Below are positions 50,123 to 60,279 of a DNA stretch of 64,000 bases, in pieces. Location: NCBI GenBank assembly GCA_900539265.1, contig UQBM01000005.1, forward strand, positions 18,365-82,364. The letters are read 5' to 3'. The notes under the pieces were generated by a model. It saw only the letters and a program-made list of their open reading frames with translations, searched no databases and was not told where the DNA came from. Source of the DNA: an uncultured Mollicutes bacterium. Lineage in GTDB: Bacteria > Bacillota_I > Bacilli_A > ML615J-28 > CAG-313. The translations under genes were made by a program, and so were the position numbers. Numbering within the stretch: position 1 is the stretch's first letter; the number at the start of each line of letters is the position of its first letter.

Positions 50123-51442
50123 ATGAGTGTAAACGTAGAACGCTTAAGTGAAAATTCAGTTAAAATGGCTGTTGAAGTTAGTGCTGAAGAATTTGACCAA
50201 GCATTAGATAAAGCTTTTGAAAAAGTTGTAAAAGACGTTAAAGCTGATGGTTTTAGACCAGGAAAAATGCCAAAAACAATCTTTATTCAAAGATATGGTT
50301 GGAGTTCTTTATATCAAGATGCTTTACAATTTGTATTTGAAAGTACTTATCCAAAAGCAATAATGGAGGCAAAAGTATTCCCAACGGATGAGCCTAAGGT
50401 TGATTTAGATTATTCAACTCTTGAAAAAGGTAAGGGATTTACGTATATAGCTGAGGTTGATGTATGGCCAGAAGTTCATCTTGGTGAATATAAAGGAATT
50501 AAAGTAAAGCCTCTTTCAACAAGAGTTTTAAAAAAGGATATTGATGAAGAAGTAAAAAAGGTATTAGATACTAAAGTTGAAAATGTCATTAAAGATACAC
50601 CTGCTGAAAATGGCGATACTGTTGTTATTGATTTTGAGGGTTTTGTAAATGGCGTTGCATTTGATGGTGGAAAGGCTGATAATTATCCACTTGAATTAGG
50701 TTCTAAATCATTTATACCTGGGTTTGAAGATCAATTAATTGGAGCAAAAAGCGATGATGAAGTTGAAGTTAATGTTACTTTCCCTAAGGACTATCATGAG
50801 AGTTTAGCAGGTAAAGATGCTACCTTTAAAGTTAAGGTTCATGAAGTTAAAGGAAAAGTATATCCTGAATTAAATGATGAATTGGTAAAAGAATTAGAAA
50901 TTTCAGGTGTGGAGACAGTTGATGCTTATTTAAATTATGTTAAAGCAGACTTAAAAAAGAAAAAGGAACAAGAAGCAGAAAGTCATTTAGTAAATAGTTT
51001 AGTTGATGCTGTTTGTAAAGCATCTTATGCAGAATTTCCCAAATCATTAATTGATTCTGAAGTTAAAAATCAAGTAAAGAGAGTAGAAGAGCAAGCTAAA
51101 CAATATAAGATGCCTGTTGAGGTTTTATTACAATATAGTGGAATGGCTTCAATTGATGACTTTAAGAAAAATGCAGAAGATTATGCACGCAAATCCTTTT
51201 TACAAGAACTTGTTATCGATAAAATTATAGAACTTGAAAAAATTGAAGCATCTAATGATGAAATTGAAGCAGAATATAAAAAAATTGCAGGTGTAGAAGA
51301 TCAAGATAAAGATGCTGATCAAAAAATTGCTCAAGTTAAAAAGCAATATCGAACAAATCAAGTTGCTTATCAAGTTAAAGCTAATAAAGTAATTGAACTT
51401 TTGAAAGCAAATGCTATAACAAAAACACAAAAAAGTGAATAA
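50123..51442 (+). CDS. tig: trigger factor
   Basis: This ribosome-associated chaperone and peptidyl-prolyl isomerase has 439 residues. The ribosome-binding domain has GFRPGKMPKTIFIQRYG (the GFRxGxxP loop). The FKBP-type PPIase covers roughly residues 165-245 (GDTVVIDFEGFVNGVAFDGG, FIPGFEDQLIGA). A long helical C-terminal domain follows. First of the conserved tig-clpX-lon order. Confidence 0.96.
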   Translation: MSVNVERLSENSVKMAVEVSAEEFDQALDKAFEKVVKDVKADGFRPGKMPKTIFIQRYGWSSLYQDALQFVFESTYPKAIMEAKVFPTDEPKVDLDYSTLEKGKGFTYIAEVDVWPEVHLGEYKGIKVKPLSTRVLKKDIDEEVKKVLDTKVENVIKDTPAENGDTVVIDFEGFVNGVAFDGGKADNYPLELGSKSFIPGFEDQLIGAKSDDEVEVNVTFPKDYHESLAGKDATFKVKVHEVKGKVYPELNDELVKELEISGVETVDAYLNYVKADLKKKKEQEAESHLVNSLVDAVCKASYAEFPKSLIDSEVKNQVKRVEEQAKQYKMPVEVLLQYSGMASIDDFKKNAEDYARKSFLQELVIDKIIELEKIEASNDEIEAEYKKIAGVEDQDKDADQKIAQVKKQYRTNQVAYQVKANKVIELLKANAITKTQKSE

Positions 51443-51473
51443 GTAACTAAAAAGAATCATAAAAAAGATAATT

Positions 51474-51496
51474 CGCTCCATAATAATTATGGAGCG
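51474..51496 (+). promoter_or_regulatory. hairpin sequestering the clpX ribosome binding site
   Basis: Perfect 10-bp stem CGCTCCATAA / TTATGGAGCG with a 3-nt loop. The right arm contains GGAG, the Shine-Dalgarno core for clpX at 51507. No T-tract follows, so control of translation is more likely than termination. Confidence 0.55.
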
Positions 51497-51506
51497 TGAT
51501 TATTAT

Positions 51507-52670
51507 ATGGCAAAACAAAAATTTTGTTCATTTTGTAATAATGAAATAACAATTGATAATTTAGGAATTGAGGGATTAAATGCTTGTATATGTTTTGATT
51601 GTTTAGATTTATATCATAAACTAGTTGAATTTCAAGAAGAAGAACATAAAAGAGAGTTGTATAAATTTGAAGTCAATCAAATAACACCTAAATCAATTTA
51701 TTTAGATTTAGAAAAAGAAGTTATAGGGCAACAAGACGCTAAAAAGACTTTATCGGTAGCTTTATATTTGCATTATTTAAGAATTACTAATCCTTCCCTT
51801 AATTTAGAAAAATCTAATATTTTGATGATTGGACCAACTGGAACAGGTAAAACTCATCTTGCAAAGACAATGTCCAAAATCCTTAAAGTACCACTTGCTA
51901 TTTGTGATGCTACTGTTTATACTCAAGCTGGTTATGTTGGTGAGGATGTCGAAAATATACTTTTAAGATTAATTCAGAATGCTGATTATGATATTAGCCT
52001 TGCAGAAAAAGGAATCGTTTTTATTGATGAATTTGATAAACTAGCAAGAAAAGGCGAAAATCCTTCAATAACAAGAGATGTATCTGGTGAGGGTGTTCAA
52101 AATGCTTTATTAAAAATTATTGAAGGCAATATCGTAAATGTCCCTCCTCAAGGTGGTAGGAAACATCCATATCAAGAATGTTTAAAAATTGATACTACTA
52201 ATATTTTATTCATTTGTGCGGGTGCGTTTGAAGGATTAGATGGTGAAGCAAAATATAGTGTGGGCTTTAACTCTTCTAAAATTAATGATGAAATTAATTA
52301 TCTCGATAAAATTAGAAAATATGGTATTATTCCCGAACTCTTGGGAAGATTACCTATCATTGCGAGACTCAATGAGTTAACAGCTAGCGAATTAAAACAA
52401 ATTTTAACAACCCCTTCTAATGCTATTATCAAACAATATCAAAATATATTTAAAACTTGTGATGTTGAATTGGCTTTTTTGGATGATGCTTTAGATGAAG
52501 TTGCTGCAAGAGCAATTAAAGAAAAAACTGGCGCTAGATCACTTAAAAAAATTGTGGAAGAAATGATGCTAGATACATTATTTGAATTGCCACTTGATGA
52601 TGGAACCAAGATAATTGAAATTAATCAAAATAAGATTATTAAAAGAAAAGAAAAAGTTATTAATGCATAA
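51507..52670 (+). CDS. clpX: ClpX, ATP-dependent unfoldase of the ClpXP protease
   Basis: 387 residues with an N-terminal zinc domain of two CxxC pairs (CSFC, CFDC). Walker A GPTGTGKTH is at about 108-116, Walker B is VFIDEFDKL, the pore loop lies in AGYVGEDV and sensor 2 in TGARSLKKIVEE. The IGF-type ClpP-binding loop is expected near KYSVGFNSS; a classic IGF is not seen (VGF). The frame extends to an ATG at 51489, but the zinc-domain start fits 51507. Confidence 0.95.
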   Translation: MAKQKFCSFCNNEITIDNLGIEGLNACICFDCLDLYHKLVEFQEEEHKRELYKFEVNQITPKSIYLDLEKEVIGQQDAKKTLSVALYLHYLRITNPSLNLEKSNILMIGPTGTGKTHLAKTMSKILKVPLAICDATVYTQAGYVGEDVENILLRLIQNADYDISLAEKGIVFIDEFDKLARKGENPSITRDVSGEGVQNALLKIIEGNIVNVPPQGGRKHPYQECLKIDTTNILFICAGAFEGLDGEAKYSVGFNSSKINDEINYLDKIRKYGIIPELLGRLPIIARLNELTASELKQILTTPSNAIIKQYQNIFKTCDVELAFLDDALDEVAARAIKEKTGARSLKKIVEEMMLDTLFELPLDDGTKIIEINQNKIIKRKEKVINA

Positions 52671-52715
52671 AATAAAAAATTTAAGTTATTTTAAATTTTT
52701 AGAAAGGATGATAAA

Positions 52716-55034
52716 ATGTTTAATCGATTAGAAAAAATTGATGCACAGTTGCCAGGAATTGTTATTAAGGATTTTGTTCCACTACCTAATAATGAAGTTC
52801 GAGTTGATTTTAATACTGATATAGATTTAAAAATTTTGAAGGTAGCAGAACAATATAAAAATTATTTAGTATTATTGGTTCCTGAAAAAAATAAGACCAA
52901 TTTTACTGAAAATGATTTTTATAGACGAGCTGTAGTGGCCAAAATTGCACTCAACATGACAAGTCCTAGTGGAACTAGAAGAGTTAAATTTCAGACTATT
53001 GTAAGATGTGATATTAAAGGTTTTTTAACTTCATCGACAGGATTTTTAGTAGATATAGTAACAACTCCATCAATATCATCTGATAACATTAAGGATGATG
53101 CTACTTATGGTTTAATTAAAAAATTTATGATTAAAACAGGACTAGATGTTGTTTTAACTAAAGAGAATAATAATCTTTTGAGTAAAGCTGTAAGCTATGA
53201 TGAGTTTACAGATATCGTTGCTCATAATTTAAATATCGATTTACAATCAAAATTAAAATATTTATTTGAATTAGACATTACAATTCGTCTTTCGTCACTT
53301 TTAGAGGATTTATATAAGCAACAAATGTTTAAAGAATTAGAAACTAAGATTGAAAATGACGTGAAAAGAAGTATTAGCGAATCGCAAAAGGAATATTATT
53401 TGCGTGAGAAAATGAAAGCAATCCAAGAAGAACTTGGTGAAAAGGCAAAACGTGAAAGTGAAATTGATGAACTTAGGAAAAAGATTCAGTCTGCTGGTAT
53501 GCCTAAAACTATTGAAGAGAAGGCTCTTATTGAACTTAATCGATATGTTTCAATGCCTGGTAGTTCACCTGAATCGGGTGTCATTCGCAAATATTTAGAT
53601 TTTATGATTGAACTTCCTTGGAGTAAACAATCAGTTGACTGTGAAGATATAAATATTGCTAAAGCTGAATTGGATAAAGATCATTACGGCCTTGATTTGG
53701 TAAAAGATCGAATTTTAGAATATTTAGCTGTTAAAATAATGAACCATAAAAATCCTCAAACAATTTTATGTTTGGTAGGTCCTCCTGGTGTTGGTAAGAC
53801 TTCACTTGCAAGAAGTATTGCTAAGGCTTTAAATAAACAATTTGTTAAACAAGCCTTAGGTGGTGTTAAAGATGAATCCGAGATTAGAGGTCATAGAAGA
53901 ACTTATCTTGGAGCTTTACCAGGAAGAATCTTACAATCAATGGCTAAAGCAGGTACGAATAATCCTGTTTTTCTCTTAGATGAAATTGACAAAATGTCTA
54001 GCGATTATAAAGGTGATCCAACTAGTGCAATGCTAGAAGTTTTAGATTCAGAACAGAATCGCTATTTTAGTGACCATTATCTTGAAGAACCATATGATTT
54101 ATCAAATGTCTTTTTCATTGCTACAGCAAATTATTTAGGAAATATTCCTGCACCATTGCGCGATAGGCTTGAAATTGTAGAAGTATCTAGTTATACTGAA
54201 TATGAGAAATTTGAAATTGCAAAGCGGCATCTAGTTAAAAAACAATTGTTAAACAATGGATTAGACGAAGCGTCATTTACAATTAGTGATCAAGCTATTT
54301 ATAAAATTATTCAAGAGTATACTAGAGAAGCTGGAGTTCGTGAATTAGAAAGAATGATTGGTACTTTAGTTCGTAAAGCTATAAAAACAATTTTAATGAA
54401 TCATTTAGATAGAGTTGATATTACAGTTGATAATATTGAAGAATATTTGGGAAGACCAAAATATACGCATAATATGACTGAAGAACTAGATCAAATAGGT
54501 GTTGTTACAGGACTTGCTTATACTCAGTTTGGTGGTGATACCTTGTCAGTGGAAGCAACGCATTATAAAGGTGATGGCAGACTTGTTCTGACTGGTAAAC
54601 TTGGTGATGTAATGAAAGAATCTGCACAAGCTGCCTTAAGTTATGTTAAAACAAATGCCGAAAAGTTTAGTATCAATCCTGATGTTTTTAAACAAAGTGA
54701 TTTACATATTCATGTACCAGAAGGAGCAATTCCTAAAGATGGCCCATCTGCAGGTATCACAATTGCTACGGCAATTATTTCAACCTTTAATGGTAAAAAA
54801 GTTGATCATAGTGTGGGAATGACAGGAGAGGTTACATTAAGGGGTAGAGTTTTACCAATTGGAGGATTACGAGAAAAATCTATTGCTGCACATCGAAGTG
54901 GTCTTAAAACGATTTTAATTCCTAAAGATAATACCAAGGATTTAGAAGAAGTACCAGATAGTGTTAAAAATAGTTTAAATATTATTCCTGTTGAAAGTGT
55001 TGATGACGTTGTTAAATATGCTATAAAAAAATAA
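52716..55034 (+). CDS. lon: Lon protease (LonA)
   Basis: 772 residues with an N-terminal LAN substrate domain and a coiled linker (KREYYLREKMKAIQEELGE-like region). AAA+ Walker A GPPGVGKTS is near residue 355, Walker B is FLLDEIDKM, and the protease domain has catalytic Ser in DGPSAGI (about 678) and the Lys in LRGRVLPIGGLREKSIAA. Degrades misfolded proteins. AGAAAGGATG precedes the start. Confidence 0.96.
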   Translation: MFNRLEKIDAQLPGIVIKDFVPLPNNEVRVDFNTDIDLKILKVAEQYKNYLVLLVPEKNKTNFTENDFYRRAVVAKIALNMTSPSGTRRVKFQTIVRCDIKGFLTSSTGFLVDIVTTPSISSDNIKDDATYGLIKKFMIKTGLDVVLTKENNNLLSKAVSYDEFTDIVAHNLNIDLQSKLKYLFELDITIRLSSLLEDLYKQQMFKELETKIENDVKRSISESQKEYYLREKMKAIQEELGEKAKRESEIDELRKKIQSAGMPKTIEEKALIELNRYVSMPGSSPESGVIRKYLDFMIELPWSKQSVDCEDINIAKAELDKDHYGLDLVKDRILEYLAVKIMNHKNPQTILCLVGPPGVGKTSLARSIAKALNKQFVKQALGGVKDESEIRGHRRTYLGALPGRILQSMAKAGTNNPVFLLDEIDKMSSDYKGDPTSAMLEVLDSEQNRYFSDHYLEEPYDLSNVFFIATANYLGNIPAPLRDRLEIVEVSSYTEYEKFEIAKRHLVKKQLLNNGLDEASFTISDQAIYKIIQEYTREAGVRELERMIGTLVRKAIKTILMNHLDRVDITVDNIEEYLGRPKYTHNMTEELDQIGVVTGLAYTQFGGDTLSVEATHYKGDGRLVLTGKLGDVMKESAQAALSYVKTNAEKFSINPDVFKQSDLHIHVPEGAIPKDGPSAGITIATAIISTFNGKKVDHSVGMTGEVTLRGRVLPIGGLREKSIAAHRSGLKTILIPKDNTKDLEEVPDSVKNSLNIIPVESVDDVVKYAIKK

Positions 55035-55066
55035 ATTAGTAAATTAGTAGAATTAAAAGGGATTTT

Positions 55067-55076
55067 ATGATATAAT
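55067..55076 (+). promoter_or_regulatory. extended -10 promoter before secG
   Basis: TATGATATAAT: TATAAT at 55071-55076 with a TGA extension; no good -35 box. Confidence 0.5.
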
Positions 55077-55127
55077 ACATTTACGTTATTTAGTATATAT
55101 TAAAATGTCAAATAGGAGGCCACATAT

Positions 55128-55364
55128 ATGGGTGCAATGCATTGGTATGATTATTTATTATTAGTTATCTCTTTAGCTTTAACGCTAATTATTGTATTAC
55201 AAAACTCAAAAGATGATGCATCTAGTGCATTTTCAGGGGCAAAATCAGAAATGGCAAAACAAAAGCAAAGAGGTGCTGAAAAAGTTATTAATCAAATTAC
55301 AACAGTTCTTTCAATTGTTTTCTTTGTTGTAGCAATTGCTGTAGTAATTTTACCAAAATTATAA
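55128..55364 (+). CDS. secG: protein translocase subunit SecG
   Basis: This 78-residue protein has two membrane helices flanking the conserved cytoplasmic loop with QNSKDDASSAFSGA. SecG stimulates protein export through SecYE. AGGAGG precedes the ATG at good spacing. The secG-rnr-smpB order is conserved in Firmicutes. Confidence 0.92.
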   Translation: MGAMHWYDYLLLVISLALTLIIVLQNSKDDASSAFSGAKSEMAKQKQRGAEKVINQITTVLSIVFFVVAIAVVILPKL

Positions 55365-55370
55365 AATCAC

Positions 55371-55398
55371 AAAGGGCCAAAGTGCCCTTTTTATTTTA
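55371..55398 (+). terminator. hairpin between secG and rnr
   Basis: AAAGGGC / GCCCTTT stem, 6-nt loop, then TTTATTTT. Confidence 0.75.
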
Positions 55399-55413
55399 AA
55401 AATAAGGAGATTT

Positions 55414-57567
55414 ATGATTATGAAAAATCAAATTTTAGATATAATGAATAAAAAGGATTATTTACCTTTAAATATTGATGAACTATATAATCTGTTAAAT
55501 CTTAATTCGGCTAGTGATTTTACTTTGCTTGCTAAAACCTTAAATCAAATGGTCGATGAACAGTTGATTGTTTATAATTCTAAAGGACAATTTGCACCTG
55601 TATCATATTTTCATATAGCCTATGGGATTATTGATGTAAAAGATGCTGGTTTTGCCTTTTTAGATACTGAATATGGTAGTATTTTTATTCCTTATAGTGG
55701 TTTAAATGGAGCAGTAACTTATGATGAAGTTATGGTCAAATATAATTTTGATTCAAAAGGACGGCTTGAAGGTGAAGTTGTAAAAATCATTAAAAGAAAT
55801 AATACTGAATTGGTTGGTATTATTAGTAGATATCGTGGTAAATACATTGTTAAACCTCTAGATTATAAAATCCATTTACAAGTTTTTATTAAAAAAGAAG
55901 ATTTAAATCATGCAGTTAGTGGGGATATTGTAAAAGTTAAAATTGAAAAATTTTGTCAAAACTATATGGCAGATGGGGTTATATTAGAAACTTATGGTAA
56001 TAAAAATTTACCAGGCTTAGATATAACTGGATTGGTTTTGGCTAAAAATATTAGAACTGAATTTTCAAATGAGATAAGCGAAGAACTGCAAATAATTCCT
56101 ACTAGCATCAATGTTGCAGAAGAAATGATGAAAAATCCAAAAAGAAGAGATTTAAGAAATAAATCGATTATTACAATTGATGGAGATGATGCAAAAGATT
56201 TAGATGATGCTATTAGCGTCGAAAAATTAGATAATAATAATTATTTACTAGGAGTTTATATTGCGGATGTCGCTAACTATGTTAAGGAGCAATCTTTTCT
56301 TGATAGGGAAGCATATGAAAGAGGAACTAGTGTTTATTTACCAGATCGCGTTATTCCAATGCTTCCCAAAAAACTATCTAATGGAATATGTTCTTTAAAT
56401 GAAAAAGTGGATAGACTAGTCATGGCATGTGAGATGGAAATAGACAAGAATGGTAAAGTTATCAATTATGAGATATTTGAAGCAATAATTAATAGTAATC
56501 ATCGAATGACTTATGCTGATGTTAATCAAATTTTAGAAGATAATAATAAAGAATTGATTTCTAAATACCAAGATATTGTTCCTCTCTTACACAATATGGA
56601 AGAATTAGCTAAAATTCTTAATGCTATGCGATTAAAAAGAGGTTCTTTTGAATTTGAATCATTAGAACCTAAACTTATTTTAGATGAAAATGGTAAAGTT
56701 ATACAAATTGATGTTCGCATAAGAAAAATTGCTGAAAAGTTAATTGAGGAATTTATGTTAATTGCTAATGAAACAGTTGCCGAAGCAATGACATGGCTTG
56801 ATGTACCTTTCCTTTATCGTGTTCATGAAGAACCAAAAGATGAAAAACTTACAAGACTTCTCTTATCTTTGGATCAATTTGGTTATAATATTAAAATTAA
56901 AAATAAAAAAGCTTTACCAAAAACTCTTCAACAAATTTTGCTTGATATGGAAGATGAAAAAAGAACTAAAAGTGAGAAGATTAAAGATGCCATAGTTTCT
57001 AGATTAATGATTAGAAGTATGACAAAGGCTAAATACCAAGAGATTAATATTGGTCATTTTGGTTTAGCAAGTAGTTGCTATACACATTTTACTTCACCAA
57101 TTAGAAGGTATCCAGATTTACTTGTACATCGTTTAATAAAAGAATTTATGTTTGGAAAAAAAGAAACGCTTGCTTCAAATCCTATCTCCTATTTTATGGA
57201 AAAAGTTAATAAATCTGCTATTCAGTCTAGTTTAACAGAACGAAAGGCAGAAATGTTAGAAAGAGATTGTGTTGATTTGAAAAAAACTGAATATATGAAT
57301 AATTTTATTGGCAAAACTTTTAAGGGAATTATTTCTTCAATAACGCAATATGGACTATATATTATGCTTGACAATACAGTAGAAGGTTTAGTAAAATATA
57401 ATCAAATGATTGATGATTATTATGAAATTGACGAGTTAAAAGGAAGAGTAAAAGGAGAAAAAACTCGCAAAGTTTATCAAATTGGCGATAAAGTAATTGT
57501 TCGAGTTATAAATACAAATTTAGAAAAAAGAGCAGTTGAATTTAGAATTATAAGGAAGGACAAGTGA
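55414..57567 (+). CDS. rnr: ribonuclease R
   Basis: This 717-residue 3'-5' exoribonuclease has an N-terminal winged-helix part, two cold-shock-like domains (AYGIIDVKDAGFAFLD) and the RNB catalytic domain with the four-Asp motif TIDGDDAKDLDDAISV. HFTSPIRRYPDLLVHR follows, then a C-terminal S1 domain (GKTFKGIISSITQYGLYIML). Degrades structured and tmRNA-tagged mRNAs. AAGGAG allows a start at 55414 or 55420. One base separates it from smpB's start. Confidence 0.95.
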   Translation: MIMKNQILDIMNKKDYLPLNIDELYNLLNLNSASDFTLLAKTLNQMVDEQLIVYNSKGQFAPVSYFHIAYGIIDVKDAGFAFLDTEYGSIFIPYSGLNGAVTYDEVMVKYNFDSKGRLEGEVVKIIKRNNTELVGIISRYRGKYIVKPLDYKIHLQVFIKKEDLNHAVSGDIVKVKIEKFCQNYMADGVILETYGNKNLPGLDITGLVLAKNIRTEFSNEISEELQIIPTSINVAEEMMKNPKRRDLRNKSIITIDGDDAKDLDDAISVEKLDNNNYLLGVYIADVANYVKEQSFLDREAYERGTSVYLPDRVIPMLPKKLSNGICSLNEKVDRLVMACEMEIDKNGKVINYEIFEAIINSNHRMTYADVNQILEDNNKELISKYQDIVPLLHNMEELAKILNAMRLKRGSFEFESLEPKLILDENGKVIQIDVRIRKIAEKLIEEFMLIANETVAEAMTWLDVPFLYRVHEEPKDEKLTRLLLSLDQFGYNIKIKNKKALPKTLQQILLDMEDEKRTKSEKIKDAIVSRLMIRSMTKAKYQEINIGHFGLASSCYTHFTSPIRRYPDLLVHRLIKEFMFGKKETLASNPISYFMEKVNKSAIQSSLTERKAEMLERDCVDLKKTEYMNNFIGKTFKGIISSITQYGLYIMLDNTVEGLVKYNQMIDDYYEIDELKGRVKGEKTRKVYQIGDKVIVRVINTNLEKRAVEFRIIRKDK

Positions 57568-57568
57568 A

Positions 57569-58018
57569 ATGACAAATAATTCTTTAGAAAAAATTGTTTC
57601 TCAAAATAAAAGAGCATTTCATGATTATTTTATTGATGAAAAATATGAATGCGGAATTGTTTTAACTGGCACTGAAATCAAAGCTATTAGGAATGGTAAA
57701 GTTAATTTACAAGATAGTTTTTGTTATATTAAGCATGGTGAGATTTTTATAAATGGTATGAATATTTCAAAATATGAAATGGGGAATCTTTTTAATCATC
57801 GTCCTGATCAAACAAGAAAACTACTAATGCATCGAGCTGAAATTGTTAGATTAACAACTAAAATATCTAAAGATGGATATACTATTATTCCAACTAAAAT
57901 CTATTTAAAAAATGGTCTTGCTAAAATTGAAATTGCTCTAGCAAAAGGTAAGAAACTTTATGATAAACGTGAAGATTTAAAGAAAAAAGATCATGAAATG
58001 GAAATGAAAAAATATTAG
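57569..58018 (+). CDS. smpB: SmpB, tmRNA-binding protein
   Basis: This 149-residue OB-fold protein has NKRAFHDYFIDEKYECGIVLTGTEIKAIRNGKVNLQDSF and the C-terminal tail AKGKKLYDKREDLKKKD. Delivers tmRNA to stalled ribosomes. In several Firmicutes ssrA follows smpB; here a TPR gene follows at 9 bases, and no tmRNA was recognised nearby. Confidence 0.95.
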   Translation: MTNNSLEKIVSQNKRAFHDYFIDEKYECGIVLTGTEIKAIRNGKVNLQDSFCYIKHGEIFINGMNISKYEMGNLFNHRPDQTRKLLMHRAEIVRLTTKISKDGYTIIPTKIYLKNGLAKIEIALAKGKKLYDKREDLKKKDHEMEMKKY

Positions 58019-58026
58019 GTGATATT

Positions 58027-59922
58027 ATGAATGACATAATAAAAGCTTTTCAATTAGTTGAAGAGGAAAAATATAAAGAAGCGTATGAAGCCTTTTCGAA
58101 TCTTATTAATGATAAAGCATTAGAAAATGATGCTAGATATAGTAGGGCAATGATTGATATTTCACGCTTAAAAGAACACTTTGAAAATACTATCAATGAT
58201 TTAAAAGAACTAATCAATAAAAAAACAAAATACGCCAAAATTTCATACTCTTTTCTTACACTTGTCTATGATGAATTAGATATGATAGATGAAGTTATAA
58301 AATATGGAAAATTGGCTATTATTAATGATACTCCATTTGTTAATGAGATTTACTTTGCTTTATCTAGATCTTATGCTAGAAGAGGAGCTGCTGGTGATTT
58401 AGAAGAAGCTTTAAAAATGATTAATGAATGTTTAAAAGATAAGGAGTTAGAAGAAGAAATTGATTATATAATTTGTAAATGTGACATTCTGATTTCTTTA
58501 GAAAAATTTGATGAGGCATCTCAGGAAATCAATCATCTTGTAAGTAGTTTCGGTCATAGTGGGGTTGTATATTATTTAAAGGCTCGTTTAGCAATGAAAA
58601 ATTATTATAAAACGGAGAATAGTGTTTTAGTTGATGAGGCTATTAATAATGCTGAAATATGTTTACAATATGAAGCGCACGATTATTCAGTTAAAACTTT
58701 ATTAATTGAGGGTTATACTATTAAAAAAGAGTATACTAAGGCTTTAGAAATAATTGATACTATGAAAAATGAAGCTAATGAAGAAGATATTATTATGGAA
58801 AAGGTTAAAGTATATGATGATGCTAAAGACTATCAAAAAGCCTTAGATTTAATTATTCCTTATCTTAATAATCATAAATCTTGGAAGTTGAAATATATGG
58901 AAGGGGCTTTATTACTAGATATGGATAGTAATAAAATAGAAATGACATTAAAGTGTTTTCGTGAAGCTTATGAATTATTTCCTAACAATGGGATTATGAT
59001 TGATATTTTAAAGATTAATCGAATGTTAAAAAGGGAAGAAGATAACTATCAATTTTTAAAAGAAATTCTTAAAACACAATCGGAAGGAATTATTTATTTT
59101 AATCTTGCGGAAGCAGCTTTAAGAATGAATAAACCGTATGAAGAAATTATCAAATATTATTATCATGCTTATGAACTAGGATATATTGATGAAATTGAAT
59201 ATTATGATTCTATTTGTAATTACGTAAATTCCAAAAAAATAAATAAAATTATTAAAAAAAATGAAAAGAATTCACTTAAAGGTGATTCAGTTTGGTCTAA
59301 ACGAAAGGTTGCTATTAGATATATTTATCAAGAAAATGGTTATCATCAAAATTTGAGAAAAGGTAAAAAAATAATTGAACAATGCTTAGATGAATATGGT
59401 GATGATTCTTGTACTTTAAGTTTATATGCAAGATGCTTAGAATTATCAAATAATACTCAACAGGCTTTTCATTACTATAAAAAGGCCTATGAGATGATAA
59501 AAGAAGTGATAGAACCCGATTGTGATTGTGCTTATGGATATTATGCTTACGCTAAAATCAGTGGTATTGGTACTGATATAGAGTTAGATGAAGCTAAAAA
59601 TATTATTTTATCAGTCATTAATAAAAGTGGAAAATTTACTTGTTCTCATATCGTTTATTTTTACGCATATTTTTATTTATTAAATGATGAAAGATTTAGT
59701 GGTGAATTTGCAAAAGAAATGTTAGAGGAAAATTATCCTTTTTACCGCTATGAAATATCAAGAATTGTTTTATTATCACAAGTAATAAATAAATTAAAAA
59801 TAAAAAGTGATAAATTAGATGTATTATTATTAGATATGGATGTATATGATAAAAATGAAATAAAATATTATAATGAAAATATTCATAAAAAGGCTTCTTT
59901 ACCATATTGGAAAAATATTTAA
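58027..59922 (+). CDS. TPR-repeat protein, 631 residues
   Basis: Mostly tetratricopeptide-type helical hairpins across the whole length (EEEKYKEAYEAFSNLIND, AFHYYKKAYEMIKE, PYEEIIKYYYHAYELGYID). No signal peptide, membrane segment or catalytic domain. TPR arrays mediate protein contacts, so a scaffold or regulatory role is likely but the partner is unknown. GGTGAT precedes the ATG. It follows smpB closely and may share its transcript. Confidence 0.8.
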   Translation: MNDIIKAFQLVEEEKYKEAYEAFSNLINDKALENDARYSRAMIDISRLKEHFENTINDLKELINKKTKYAKISYSFLTLVYDELDMIDEVIKYGKLAIINDTPFVNEIYFALSRSYARRGAAGDLEEALKMINECLKDKELEEEIDYIICKCDILISLEKFDEASQEINHLVSSFGHSGVVYYLKARLAMKNYYKTENSVLVDEAINNAEICLQYEAHDYSVKTLLIEGYTIKKEYTKALEIIDTMKNEANEEDIIMEKVKVYDDAKDYQKALDLIIPYLNNHKSWKLKYMEGALLLDMDSNKIEMTLKCFREAYELFPNNGIMIDILKINRMLKREEDNYQFLKEILKTQSEGIIYFNLAEAALRMNKPYEEIIKYYYHAYELGYIDEIEYYDSICNYVNSKKINKIIKKNEKNSLKGDSVWSKRKVAIRYIYQENGYHQNLRKGKKIIEQCLDEYGDDSCTLSLYARCLELSNNTQQAFHYYKKAYEMIKEVIEPDCDCAYGYYAYAKISGIGTDIELDEAKNIILSVINKSGKFTCSHIVYFYAYFYLLNDERFSGEFAKEMLEENYPFYRYEISRIVLLSQVINKLKIKSDKLDVLLLDMDVYDKNEIKYYNENIHKKASLPYWKNI

Positions 59923-60215
59923 TTTCTATTTTTCAATCTTTCAATTTCTGCTTTAAGATTTTCAACGTCGGCAAGTAGTTGATTATATTGACCTGTCTCA
60001 GGTGTAGCACTTGCTTGAGCAGAAATTGTTAAAATAATTTGTCCTACTAACTCTAACCAATTTCCAAAAGCATTTTGAGCACTATTTGTTAGATTTGGTG
60101 CTATAATATATGCTATGATAACACCAGTTAAACTATATTCATAAGGTGGGATAGAATCTAACCAGTTGGAGAAGGATTTGACAGCTTCTTTGAATTCTTC
60201 ATAATTGTTGTTCAA
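59919..60215 (-). CDS. 98-residue membrane protein with C-terminal coiled coil
   Basis: Two weak hydrophobic segments (YSLTGVIIAYIIAP and WLELVGQIILTISAQA), then a short coiled coil at the end (LLADVENLKAEIERLKNRN). AGGAGG lies before the ATG. Convergent with the TPR gene (4-base overlap) and divergent from the thioesterase gene. No family recognised; possibly a small holin-like or scaffold protein. Confidence 0.6.
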   Translation of the reverse strand: MNNNYEEFKEAVKSFSNWLDSIPPYEYSLTGVIIAYIIAPNLTNSAQNAFGNWLELVGQIILTISAQASATPETGQYNQLLADVENLKAEIERLKNRN

Positions 60216-60279
60216 ATAAAATCCCTCCTATATACTATCATACGAAAAAAATTGTAAATTAATACATAGAGGTTGAAAG

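Noticed and set aside
58010..58030. tmRNA (ssrA) directly after smpB
   Set aside because: The TPR gene begins 9 bases after smpB; no tRNA-Ala-like half or tag reading frame is present nearby.
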